A stretch of DNA of 20,293 nucleotides, taken from Candidatus Eisenbergiella stercorigallinarum. GTDB lineage: Bacteria > Bacillota > Clostridia > Lachnospirales > Lachnospiraceae. Position 1 is the first letter of the stretch. The number at the start of each line of letters is the position of its first letter. The translations under genes were made by a program, and so were the position numbers. Location of the stretch: the NCBI GenBank assembly GCA_019120525.1, contig DWUW01000376.1, positions 1 through 20,293 of the forward strand. The letters are read 5' to 3'. Under the pieces are notes generated by a model, which did not search any database, was not told the origin of the DNA, and saw only the letters and a program-made list of their open reading frames with translations. Positions 6,400-13,756 of the stretch are shown here, piece after piece.

Positions 6400-9132
6400 T
6401 CACTCCACCCGCAGCCTCTCCACCACAGAAAGCTTCCGGGCGGCCCGGCAGCTGGCGACGGGGATTGCGATCCCCAGAAGCACGAAGGCGGGCAGGAACA
6501 GAAAGACCGGCCAGACCGTAAAATGCCAGGTGAAGAACCAGATCAGGCTGCTGACCGCCCGGCCGGCGAAGGGGCCTGTCGCCACGAGCAGAAGAAGGGC
6601 GAGCGCCAGGGCTCCGCAGGTATAGAGGAGGCCCTCCAGGGCCAGCATGGTCTTCATCTGCCGTCCCGTCATGCCGATGGACTGGAGCACGGCAAGCTCC
6701 CTGCGCCTTGCCGTAATCCCGGTGAGAATGGCGTTGAAAAAATTCAGCACGCCAACCAGAGCCACGATGAAGCTCAGCGCTCCGCCCAGAAGCAGGAACA
6801 TATTCCGGAAGCCGTCAAACTCCGCCGCATAGATGCCCTTGCTTTCATAGTCCAGCCAGGGGGCCGTATTTTCCGTGTAATCCTGCAGGAAGGCTTCCAT
6901 GGAAGCGTCCGCCGCCTCATCCGTCATGTCGAAAGCGTAGTACATCACGCTGTCCGTACCCGTATCCCGGATGAAGGTCTGCGCGTTCAGCACAAACTCA
7001 TCGCTACCATAATAACGGTAGCCAAGCGCCGTCGGAACCGTCACCAGAGCCGCCACCGTATACGCTGCATCCCGGTATTTCACCGCGCGGCCGGCATAGA
7101 CGGCATTTTCCGGCACGTCCTCCAGGGAGCCGTAAATCTCGCCGGTATCCGGATTATAGTATTCATATTCCTCCACATACCGAAGGGTCACGGTGTCCCC
7201 CAGTCCGGCCCAGTGACTGTCCATGATGGGGTTTCCATAATCGTCTTCGCTGTATACGGCGGCAATATAATTTCCGCCCGGTTCATAGAGCGGAGACAGA
7301 TCCCCTTCCAGCACGGTCAGATGATCCAGGGCAAAGGGCTCCATGCCGTAGAGCTGGGCGTCGTCCGCGATCCTTCCGTCCTGCGTTTTCTCCGCGAGGC
7401 GCACCAGATTATCCAGATTCTCCGGCGTACTCCGCCAGCCGTTTACGGTCCGGAAGTATTCCTCGCTGACAAACTCCTGAACGGAGGAGGTTCTTCCATA
7501 GACCCGGCCGCCGTCCGCGATCCCGCCCTGGGCCAGGACTGCGTCCACAGCCGTTTCGGGCAGGGCCATATCCTCGTTGAATATCTCTCCTGTCGCCTGA
7601 AGCTTGCCCGCGTCCGCCAGAATGAAATCGCTCGCCGTAAATTTGGCGATATACTTATCCATGTCAAAGCTGTTCACGAGGATCACCGTCACGGTAAACA
7701 ACACCACCGCCAGAGAAAGGGACAGAATGGTCACCACCGTTTTCCCCCGGCTGCGGCCCAGATTGGCCCAGGCCATGGAAAGCAGGGAAACCCTTTTTCC
7801 GTTCCGGCCGCCGCCTTCTTCTCTGTCCGCCAGGTCCGCGGCCTGCTTTCTTCCCCTCCGGCCGCCGCCCGCCTTTCCCCTTTTCCGGTCAAAAGACGCG
7901 CCCTCCGTATAGCGCACGGCCTCCACCGGAGAAACCCGTCCCGCCATCCGGCCTGGCCGATAGCAGGAAATCAGAACGGTAAGCAGGGCGAAGATGCCAG
8001 AGCCCGCAAAAATCAGCGGATTCACCGAAACCAGAGAGACCACGCCGTCCAGCTTCTCCGCGACCACGGGGGTGAGGGCTCCGCCCAGAAGCCAGCCCAG
8101 GAAAAGGCCCAGAGGAATGCCGCACAGGGAAAGCGCCAGCGCCTGGAAGCGCACGATCCGCCGCAGCTGTCCCGGCGTGGTTCCGATGGTTTTTAACAGG
8201 CCGTAAAACCGGATGTCTCCCGCCGCCGATATCTGAAACACATTATAAATGATCAGATACCCGGTCAGCAGGATCAGAAGAAGGATCCCCACGATGAACA
8301 GAAGCGTCACCGGGTCCATCTGGCTGGAAAGCTGCGCTCCGGTATAACCCCAGTTGACGCCGGGGGCGACATAAGTGTCCGCATCGGAAGGATCCTCCGC
8401 CTGATAGCCCGCGTTTTTCGCAATCTGCTCCAGATCGGATTCGATGGACCAGGCGCCGTTTTTCAGCATCACGTCCAGGTTCCAGCTTCCCGTCATCTGA
8501 TCCGATCCGGGCGGCGTCACGCCCGTCTCCCGCAGGATCTCCTCCAGACGGCTTTCCGGAATCAGGATGTGGTTGGCCACGACCGCCGTATCATACTCCC
8601 ACCAGCCGCACAGGACAAAGCTCTGCGTGGTCTCATGTCCGTCCACCTCAAAGGTCACGGTAAATTCCGCCCCCACTTCCGGCTCCACGCCAAGAAGCTC
8701 CAGCACATGGGTATCCGTGGCCGCCTCCTTCGTCCCTTCTGCCGGAAGCCGTCCCTCCACCGGATCGCAGTACATCCAGTGCGCTTCCTTTTCATCTGAA
8801 TAGCCAATCTCCACATGGGACTTGTGAAACGGCTCCTGTGTGGGCATGCCCAGGAAGCGCCGCAGCCCCCATTCCCGGATCAGTGGGTCTTCTTTCAGCT
8901 TTTCGAACTGCTCTTTCGTCAGATATTTGAAGCCTCCGTGGGAAAATCCTCCCGCCTGCCGGAAGTTGGACTGCTGAAAGCCATCGTTGATGGACATGGC
9001 GATGGTGAACAGCGACGTGAACAGCATCGCCGTAAGGGCGATCGCCAGAACCGCCACCAGATTTCTCGTCCGCCCGGCCAGAAGCGTGCGCATCCCCAGA
9101 CGGCGTATACATTTTCGGTTCGCTACCTTCAT
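6400..9132 (-). CDS. ABC transporter permease, FtsX/MacB type, duplicated core
   Basis: A protein of 910 residues with two FtsX-like permease modules. Counting from the upstream ATG at 9144, membrane segments are seen near 28-50, 278-304, 332-356, 374-395 and 468-492, with three more at the C-terminus (LLLGGALSFIVALVGVLNFF onward). Large extracytoplasmic domains lie between segments 1-2 (about 225 residues) and 5-6 (about 290 residues). A Lys/Arg/Gly-rich cytoplasmic linker (about 415-450) joins the halves. Such permeases move peptides, lipids or antibiotics, or transmit force and signals, rather than importing nutrients. I choose the ATG at 9132, with GGAGG 5 nt before it, over the ATG at 9144, whose own codons supply that site. 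It follows the ATPase gene by 36 bp and surely shares its transcript. Confidence 0.9.
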   Translation of the reverse strand: MKVANRKCIRRLGMRTLLAGRTRNLVAVLAIALTAMLFTSLFTIAMSINDGFQQSNFRQAGGFSHGGFKYLTKEQFEKLKEDPLIREWGLRRFLGMPTQEPFHKSHVEIGYSDEKEAHWMYCDPVEGRLPAEGTKEAATDTHVLELLGVEPEVGAEFTVTFEVDGHETTQSFVLCGWWEYDTAVVANHILIPESRLEEILRETGVTPPGSDQMTGSWNLDVMLKNGAWSIESDLEQIAKNAGYQAEDPSDADTYVAPGVNWGYTGAQLSSQMDPVTLLFIVGILLLILLTGYLIIYNVFQISAAGDIRFYGLLKTIGTTPGQLRRIVRFQALALSLCGIPLGLFLGWLLGGALTPVVAEKLDGVVSLVSVNPLIFAGSGIFALLTVLISCYRPGRMAGRVSPVEAVRYTEGASFDRKRGKAGGGRRGRKQAADLADREEGGGRNGKRVSLLSMAWANLGRSRGKTVVTILSLSLAVVLFTVTVILVNSFDMDKYIAKFTASDFILADAGKLQATGEIFNEDMALPETAVDAVLAQGGIADGGRVYGRTSSVQEFVSEEYFRTVNGWRSTPENLDNLVRLAEKTQDGRIADDAQLYGMEPFALDHLTVLEGDLSPLYEPGGNYIAAVYSEDDYGNPIMDSHWAGLGDTVTLRYVEEYEYYNPDTGEIYGSLEDVPENAVYAGRAVKYRDAAYTVAALVTVPTALGYRYYGSDEFVLNAQTFIRDTGTDSVMYYAFDMTDEAADASMEAFLQDYTENTAPWLDYESKGIYAAEFDGFRNMFLLLGGALSFIVALVGVLNFFNAILTGITARRRELAVLQSIGMTGRQMKTMLALEGLLYTCGALALALLLLVATGPFAGRAVSSLIWFFTWHFTVWPVFLFLPAFVLLGIAIPVASCRAARKLSVVERLRVE

Positions 9133-9168
9133 ACCTGCCTCCATTCCCGAATCAGAAATTTTCCGCTG

Positions 9169-9849
9169 TTACCGGGATTCCTTTCCGCTCACGATCCTTC
9201 CGTCCTCAATGCGGACGATCCGGTCCGCCATCTGCGCGATTTCTTCATTATGCGTGATCATCACCATGGTCTGAGAAAATTTCTGTCCGGCCACCTTCAT
9301 CAGTCCCAGCACGTCCTGACTGGTCCGGGAGTCCAGGTTCCCGGTGGGCTCGTCCGCAAGAAGGATGGCGGGCTTTGCCGCCAGCGCCCGCGCGATGGCC
9401 ACACGCTGCTGCTGGCCTCCGGACAGCTGATTCGGCCGGCTGTTCTGCTTTTTTTCAAGCCCCAGGGCGGTGATGACCTCCCGCAGATACTCCCGGTCCG
9501 GCCGCCGCCCGTCCAGCTCCAGGGGCAGGACGATATTTTCATAAACGCTGAGCACCGGGACGAGATTGTAGGACTGGAACACAAATCCGATCTTCCTCCG
9601 CCGGAAGATGGTCAGCGCTTCATCCTTCAGGGAAAAAATGTCCTTTCCGTCCACCGTCACTCTGCCGGATGTCGGCCGGTCCAGTCCTCCCAGCATATGA
9701 AGCAGAGTGGATTTTCCCGATCCGGAGGTGCCCACGATCGCCACAAATTCTCCGTTTTCCACCGCCAGATCCACGCCGTCCAGCGCCCGTACCTGCGTGT
9801 CGCCGGATCCGTAATATTTTTTCAGGTTTTCTGTCTCCAGGATTGCCAT
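9169..9849 (-). CDS. ABC transporter ATP-binding protein, MacB/LolD type
   Basis: A 226-residue ABC ATPase. Walker A is GTSGSGKST (about 36-44), the Q-loop region is FVFQSYNLVPVL, the signature is LSGGQQQRVAIARAL, Walker B is ILLADEPTGNLD and the H-loop is MITHNEE. The TGNLDS D-loop and overall length are those of MacB/LolD-type ATPases that energise FtsX-like permeases. Start at 9849 with AAAGG at 7 nt. It lies in a predicted transcription unit with the permease and separated by 412 bp from the upstream histidine kinase. That spacer carries an operator-like dyad and promoter, so the pair probably has inducible expression. Confidence 0.95.
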   Translation of the reverse strand: MAILETENLKKYYGSGDTQVRALDGVDLAVENGEFVAIVGTSGSGKSTLLHMLGGLDRPTSGRVTVDGKDIFSLKDEALTIFRRRKIGFVFQSYNLVPVLSVYENIVLPLELDGRRPDREYLREVITALGLEKKQNSRPNQLSGGQQQRVAIARALAAKPAILLADEPTGNLDSRTSQDVLGLMKVAGQKFSQTMVMITHNEEIAQMADRIVRIEDGRIVSGKESR

Positions 9850-9863
9850 GCTTCCGCCTTTCC

Positions 9864-9886
9864 GCCGCCGAAGGCGGCCATTTCAT
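9864..9886. repeat. Hairpin plus CATTTCAT, copy 1
   Basis: GCCGCC-GAA-GGCGGC followed by CATTTCAT on the + strand, about 15 bp before the ATPase start. A closely similar block occurs at 13687-13709, also just before a start codon. Confidence 0.5.
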
Positions 9887-9911
9887 CCGGTGGGTCGTCA
9901 GTACGGCCTTA

Positions 9912-9923
9912 CGCGCATGCGCG
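9912..9923. repeat. Perfect 12-bp palindrome in the ATPase leader
   Basis: CGCGCATGCGCG lies inside a larger imperfect stem formed by GTCAG(T)ACGGC near 9898-9908 and GCCGTCTGAC near 9936-9945. Within the transcribed leader of the ABC pair it would make a strong RNA structure. Confidence 0.5.
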
Positions 9924-9994
9924 CGGTCCGCACAGCCGTCTGACAACGCCTCCAATAGAAAAAGCCCGCAGTGCCTTTTCACACTACAGACTTT

Positions 9995-10036
9995 ATCATG
10001 GGAATCTTTCCCGGTACTGTCAGAAATGTGACAGTA
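9995..10036 (-). promoter_or_regulatory. Operator dyad overlapping promoter of the ABC pair
   Basis: TACTGTCA at 10015-10022 and TGACAGTA at 10029-10036 form a perfect 8-bp inverted repeat with a 6-bp centre. On the minus strand CTGACA (5/6 to -35) at 10018-10023 lies largely within one arm, and CATGAT (4/6 to -10) at 9995-10000 follows at 17 bp. The site is the likely target of the linked OmpR-type regulator; the binding partner is inferred from position only. Confidence 0.55.
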
Positions 10037-10132
10037 TTGTCATTTTTCGTAACAGTTCAGCCAGGTCTGCGCATTTACTGCGCAGGCCGTAAGAAAACGT
10101 ATCGGCAGAACTGTTACCATTTTTCCTGCCAT

Positions 10133-10161
10133 GCCGTGGCGTTTTATGCCGAGGCCGCGGG
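10133..10161. repeat. Structured intergenic repeat, copy B
   Basis: A 28-29 nt block matching 11893-11921 with about five differences. The differing bases in the inner stem change together (GGC/GCC here, AGC/GCT there), so pairing is retained in both copies. Confidence 0.5.
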
Positions 10162-10191
10162 CCGGGCCGCCAGTCCGGCGCTGCAAACTTC

Positions 10192-10229
10192 TTTCCGCCC
10201 GGCACAATCTTTTCCGCCCGGCACGATCC
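10192..10229. repeat. Two 19-bp direct repeats
   Basis: TTTCCGCCCGGCACAATCT and TTTCCGCCCGGCACGATCC stand head to tail with two differences, in the spacer after the histidine kinase gene. Confidence 0.7.
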
Positions 10230-10232
10230 TTC

Positions 10233-10253
10233 CCGCGCCAAAAAAACGCGCGG
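10233..10253 (-). terminator. Weak hairpin after the histidine kinase gene
   Basis: CCGCGC and GCGCGG form a 6-bp GC stem around a loop rich in T on the transcribed strand, 9 bp beyond the stop at 10262. There is no T-run after the stem, so termination here is doubtful. Confidence 0.3.
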
Positions 10254-10261
10254 CTTCTGTC

Positions 10262-11170
10262 TCATCGCGGCAGGTAAAGAGAAAAGGCGCTGCCGCCTCC
10301 CGGCCCGCTTTTCACCTTCACATAGCCGCCCTGGCCGGAGACGATCTGCCTGGTCAGGTACAGACCGATCCCCACGCCCTCCTCCTGCCAGACGGAGGGA
10401 GAACGGTAAAAGCGGCTGAAGATCTTCGCCTGCTCCTCCTCCGGAATGCCGGAGCCGGTATCCGTCACCTGAACGGCGGAAAACATTTCGTATTCTCTCA
10501 CCTCCACGGTCACGCTGCCGCCGGAAGGCGTGTACTTCACCGCATTGTCCAGCAGGTTGCAGAGCGCCTCCTCTGTCCATTTGGGATCAAAAACGCCGCT
10601 CCCTTTCGTACTTTTCACCGTGAGGGAAATCTTCTTTTCGGAAGCCTTCGGCGCGTACTGGGAAACGGCGCGCTCCACCACGGGCCCGATCTCTCCCCGC
10701 TTCGGATGAAGGGTCAGAAGCCCGGTTTCCAATCGGGAGGTTTTCACCAGCGCTTCGATCAGGCTCTGCAGCTTTTCCGACTGAGTCCGGATGGCCCCGA
10801 CACAGGCTTCCGCCTGCGGAGGAAGCGGCTGCTCCTCCAGCAGCCCGGCGTAAAGCTTCAGATTGGCAACCGGCGTCCTGGTCTGATGGGAGATGTCCGA
10901 AATCAGCGTGCTGATCTGCTCCTCCCGCCTCTTCTGCTTTTCCGCGGATACCGAACCGGCGGCCAGATACTGATGCAGCCGGCTCTCCAGCGCGGACAGA
11001 CGGCTTTCGTCAAAAGCCGTTTCCGAAAAGCTTCCGTTTACCGCCGCCTCCAGCATCTCCTCCATCCGCCTGTAGGTACGCGCCGTCCGCAGGCGGCTCC
11101 AGAGGACGATCCCGATCCCTGTCAGAATGCCCGCTCCCGCAGCCAGATATCCAATCATATCCATCCTCAT
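10262..11170 (-). CDS. Sensor histidine kinase
   Basis: A 302-residue kinase with one N-terminal membrane segment (about residues 6-24), a short cytoplasmic linker, a DHp helix with SDISHQTRTPVANLK (phospho-acceptor His95), and an HATPase_c domain: N box EEALCNLLDNAVKYTP, G1 DTGSGIPEEE, F box IFSRFYR, G2 GVGIGLYLT. There is no extracellular sensor domain. By family knowledge, kinases of this build next to MacB/Bce-like exporters often receive their signal through the transporter rather than directly; that is inference here. The ATG at 11170 overlaps the regulator stop by 4 bp (ATGA), so the two are translationally coupled. Confidence 0.95.
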   Translation of the reverse strand: MRMDMIGYLAAGAGILTGIGIVLWSRLRTARTYRRMEEMLEAAVNGSFSETAFDESRLSALESRLHQYLAAGSVSAEKQKRREEQISTLISDISHQTRTPVANLKLYAGLLEEQPLPPQAEACVGAIRTQSEKLQSLIEALVKTSRLETGLLTLHPKRGEIGPVVERAVSQYAPKASEKKISLTVKSTKGSGVFDPKWTEEALCNLLDNAVKYTPSGGSVTVEVREYEMFSAVQVTDTGSGIPEEEQAKIFSRFYRSPSVWQEEGVGIGLYLTRQIVSGQGGYVKVKSGPGGGSAFSLYLPR

Positions 11171-11880
11171 TTCTGAGTATTACAAAGATTTCCGCATGTT
11201 CCATCGGCCGCCCAGGTGTAGCCGATGCCGTATACGGTGCGGAGATACAGCGGCTTCGCCGGTTCCGCCTCCAGCCTGGCCCGCAGCCGCTTCACCGTGA
11301 CGGACAGCGCGTTTTCCTCCACGTATTCTGCCCCGTCCGTCCAGACCCGGTCCACCAGAACGGAACGGCTCACGGTATGACCCCGGTTTTCCACCAGGAC
11401 GCGCAGCAGCTTCTGCTCGGTTTTGGACAGCTCCACCGCCCTGCCGTCCCTGTAGAACTCCATCCGGTCAAAATCAAACCGGAAGGGGCCAGTGACCACA
11501 ACGGAAGGAACGGCGGCCCTCCCCCGCCTGAGCTGAACGGCCACCCGCGCCCGGAGAACCGACAGGGAAAAGGGCTTGGTGATATAGTCATCCGCTCCGG
11601 CCTCCAGCCCGGTGACCTCGTCCAGCTCCAGATCATTGGCCGTCAGCAGGATCGCCGGCACCTCCGGGCGTATGCTCTTCTGCTCCCGCAGAAGCTCCAG
11701 CCCGCTGCCGTCCGGCAGATTGATATCCAGGATCAGCAGGCTGAAGGCCTCCCGCGCCAGCGTCCTTTGGGCCTCCTTCCGGGTATGGCAGAGAACGACG
11801 TCCGTCTCCGGGCTTTGCAGCGCCATCCGGATTCCCGCCCCGAGCGCGGCGTCATCCTCCAGCAGCAGAATTCTTTCCAT
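11167..11880 (-). CDS. OmpR/PhoB-family response regulator
   Basis: A 237-residue two-domain regulator. The receiver has acidic residues ED9-D10, phospho-acceptor Asp52 in LLILDINLPDGSG, Thr80 and Lys102 (ITKPF). The C-terminal winged helix ends in the usual VKRLRARLE recognition helix and YLRTVYGIGYTW wing. The frame extends upstream to 12012, but that part is translated hairpin repeat. The ATG at 11880 has GGAGG 5 nt before it and gives the family length. The kinase gene overlaps its stop. Likely target: the dyad at 10015-10036 controlling the ABC exporter. No clear promoter was found in 11881-12031, so read-through from the glucosidase operon is possible. Confidence 0.95.
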   Translation of the reverse strand: MERILLLEDDAALGAGIRMALQSPETDVVLCHTRKEAQRTLAREAFSLLILDINLPDGSGLELLREQKSIRPEVPAILLTANDLELDEVTGLEAGADDYITKPFSLSVLRARVAVQLRRGRAAVPSVVVTGPFRFDFDRMEFYRDGRAVELSKTEQKLLRVLVENRGHTVSRSVLVDRVWTDGAEYVEENALSVTVKRLRARLEAEPAKPLYLRTVYGIGYTWAADGTCGNLCNTQK

Positions 11881-11892
11881 TTTTACCTCCGT

Positions 11893-12021
11893 GCCGAAGC
11901 GTTTTACGCTGAGGCCGCGAGGAGAAATCACGCAGGTGATTTCTCCTCTGCGATCACAGCAGTTTTGCGTCGCTGCAAAACTGCCGATTGAAAAATGCGC
12001 TATCGAGCACATTTTTCAATC
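11893..12021. repeat. Four back-to-back stem-loops (structured intergenic element)
   Basis: The spacer between the regulator and glucosidase genes is almost entirely made of inverted repeats. A: 11893-11915, AGCGT/ACGCT inside GCC/GGC. B: 11919-11948, perfect 13-bp stem GAGGAGAAATCAC with a 4-nt loop. C: 11959-11984, perfect 10-bp stem GCAGTTTTGC with a 6-nt loop. D: 11986-12021, perfect 12-bp stem GATTGAAAAATG with a 12-nt loop. None is followed by a T-run. Hairpin A recurs at 10133. An interspersed REP- or MITE-like element is the best reading. Confidence 0.8.
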
Positions 12022-12031
12022 TTACCGCCCT

Positions 12032-13672
12032 TCAGACCGTCTTCTTCAGGTACATCCTCGCCTCATAGGGGCGCAGCTTCGTCTCGTCTGTATCCTGATA
12101 ATTGCCGAGCAGAAGCTCTCCCAGACCGCTTTTCCTGAACTTTTCTCCGTCCTCTCCGGAAAGCGCGGCTTCGCCGCCGTGGAAGTTGCACAGGACGGTC
12201 AGCGTCTCCTCCGGGGTGGTGCGGGTATAGGCGAAAATGTCCGGGTCGTCCGCGTACAGAAGTTCAAACTCTCCGTCCACGAATACCGCGCGCTCCTTGC
12301 GCAGCGCGATCAGCCTGCGGTAAAAACTGAATACCGAATCCGGATCGTCCGTCTGGGCGGCCGCGTTGATCTCCCTGTAATTGGGATTCACCTTCAGCCA
12401 GGGCGTTCCCGTGGTAAAGCCGGCGTTTTCGCTGTCGTCCCACTGCATGGGCGTGCGGGCGTTGTCCCGGCTCTTCGCCATGAGGGAGGCCATGATATCT
12501 TTTTCCGCGTACCCGGCTTCCATGCGCTCGTGATACATGTTGACGGATTCAATGTCCCGATAATCCGCGATCTCCTCCATTCCCGCGTTGGTCATGCCGA
12601 GCTCCTCGCCCTGATAAATATAGGGCGTTCCCTGCAGGCCGTGAAGCAGTACCGCCAGCATCTTGGCGGATTCCACCCGGTATTTCCCGTCGTTTCCCCA
12701 GCGGGAGACGATGCGTGGCAGGTCGTGGTTATTCCAGAACAGGCTGTTCCAGCCGCAGCCATAGAGGGCCTTCTGCCATTTCGCCAGCACCTCCTTGAGC
12801 TTCCGGAAGTCCAGAGGGGCCAGGTCCCATTTTTCCTTTCCGGGAATCTGGTCCAGGCCGATGTGCTCGAACTGGAACACCATGGAAAACTCGCTTCCGT
12901 CCGGATTGCTGTAGAGCTTCGCGTTTTCCGTGTTCGCGCCCCAGGCCTCGCCCACAGTGATCAGGTCCCCCTTCTGGAAGGTTTCCCGGGAAAGCTCCTG
13001 AATGAACTCATGCAGCCTCGGTCCATTGTTGGTGATCTTTCGGTCCGGCTCCTTGGCGATCTGGTCGATCACGTCCAGGCGGAAGCCGCCCACACCCTTG
13101 TCCATCCACCACAGGATCATGTCGTAGATCTCCCGGCGCACCTTCGGATTCTCCCAGTTTAAATCCGGCTGCTTCACGGAGAACTGGTGAAAATAATACT
13201 GCCCGCACTCCGGCACCCACTCCCAGGCCGGGCCGCCGAAGCAGGCGCGCATGTCGTTGGGATATTCTCCCTCCACGCCGTCCCGCCATACATAATAATC
13301 ATGATAGGGGTTGTCCTTCCCCTTCTTCGCCTCCATAAACCAGGGATGCTCGTCGGAGGAATGGTTCAGCACCAGATCCAGGATGATCCGGATTCCATGC
13401 TTTTTTCCTTCCGCGATCAGCTCCTCCATATCGGACAGGGTTCCGAACAGGGGATCGATGTCCCGATAATCTGAAATGTCGTAGCCGTTGTCGTCCTGCG
13501 GGGAACGGCACACCGGAGAAAGCCAGATGGCGTCGATCCCCAGCTTCTCCAGATAGTCCAGCTTTCCGATGATCCCCTGCAGGTCTCCCATGCCGCTTCC
13601 CGTGCTGTCGCAGAAGCTGCGGGGATAAATCTGATATACGACGGCGTTCTGCCACCATTTTTTCTGTGTCAT
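12032..13672 (-). CDS. GH13 alpha-glucosidase, oligo-1,6-glucosidase type
   Basis: A 546-residue cytoplasmic glycoside hydrolase of the GH13 oligo-1,6-glucosidase/alpha-glucosidase group (no signal peptide). N-terminal WWQNAVVYQIYPRSF and region QPDLNWENP are typical. Catalytic residues are the nucleophile Asp200 (GGFRLDVI), acid/base Glu242 (TVGEAWG) and Asp317 (NNHDLPR). Val201 after the nucleophile is, by established work on this group, the signature of alpha-1,6 specificity (isomaltose, panose). The N-terminal calcium loop usually reads DxNxDGxGDL; here it is DSTGSGMGDL, so the metal site is probably lost. The frame is open to 13795, but the ATG at 13672 has AAGGAG at 7 nt. It is last in the uptake operon, after its paralogue, and would finish degradation of the imported sugar. 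Confidence 0.92.
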   Translation of the reverse strand: MTQKKWWQNAVVYQIYPRSFCDSTGSGMGDLQGIIGKLDYLEKLGIDAIWLSPVCRSPQDDNGYDISDYRDIDPLFGTLSDMEELIAEGKKHGIRIILDLVLNHSSDEHPWFMEAKKGKDNPYHDYYVWRDGVEGEYPNDMRACFGGPAWEWVPECGQYYFHQFSVKQPDLNWENPKVRREIYDMILWWMDKGVGGFRLDVIDQIAKEPDRKITNNGPRLHEFIQELSRETFQKGDLITVGEAWGANTENAKLYSNPDGSEFSMVFQFEHIGLDQIPGKEKWDLAPLDFRKLKEVLAKWQKALYGCGWNSLFWNNHDLPRIVSRWGNDGKYRVESAKMLAVLLHGLQGTPYIYQGEELGMTNAGMEEIADYRDIESVNMYHERMEAGYAEKDIMASLMAKSRDNARTPMQWDDSENAGFTTGTPWLKVNPNYREINAAAQTDDPDSVFSFYRRLIALRKERAVFVDGEFELLYADDPDIFAYTRTTPEETLTVLCNFHGGEAALSGEDGEKFRKSGLGELLLGNYQDTDETKLRPYEARMYLKKTV

Positions 13673-13686
13673 GCTTCCTCTCCTTC

Positions 13687-13756
13687 TGCCGCCGAAGGGC
13701 GGCATTTCATTTGTAGAAGAATGGCTGATGCCATTCTTCGGCACGAACTTTAGTTC
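13687..13756. repeat. Three adjacent hairpins between the two glucosidase genes
   Basis: TGCCGCC-GAAG-GGCGGCA (13687-13704), a perfect 10-bp stem GAAGAATGGC/GCCATTCTTC with a 4-nt loop (13716-13739), and GAACT-TT-AGTTC (13745-13756), which contains the stop codon of the upstream gene. The first hairpin with its following CATTTCAT repeats the block at 9864-9886. They may regulate the downstream glucosidase or be a mobile intergenic element. Confidence 0.65.

Noticed and set aside
6523..8196. 557-codon + strand ORF
   Set aside because: Antisense to the ABC permease gene, whose membrane segments and FtsX features are clear; the translation is Arg/His/Gln-rich shadow sequence.
9620..9982. 120-codon minus-strand ORF ahead of the ATPase
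   Set aside because: Starts without a ribosome site and overlaps the ATPase gene in another frame.
8815..10092. 425-codon + strand ORF
   Set aside because: Antisense to permease and ATPase genes and crossing the promoter dyad; no recognisable domain.
11881..12012. N-terminal extension of the response regulator
   Set aside because: The added 44 residues translate the hairpin element; the ATG at 11880 has a strong ribosome site and fits the family start.
11986..12021. Terminator of the glucosidase operon
   Set aside because: The 12-bp stem is perfect but no T-run follows on either strand in the right place; it is one of four similar hairpins.
11612..13162. 516-codon + strand ORF
   Set aside because: Runs antisense through the response regulator, the hairpin spacer and a glucosidase gene; no family features.
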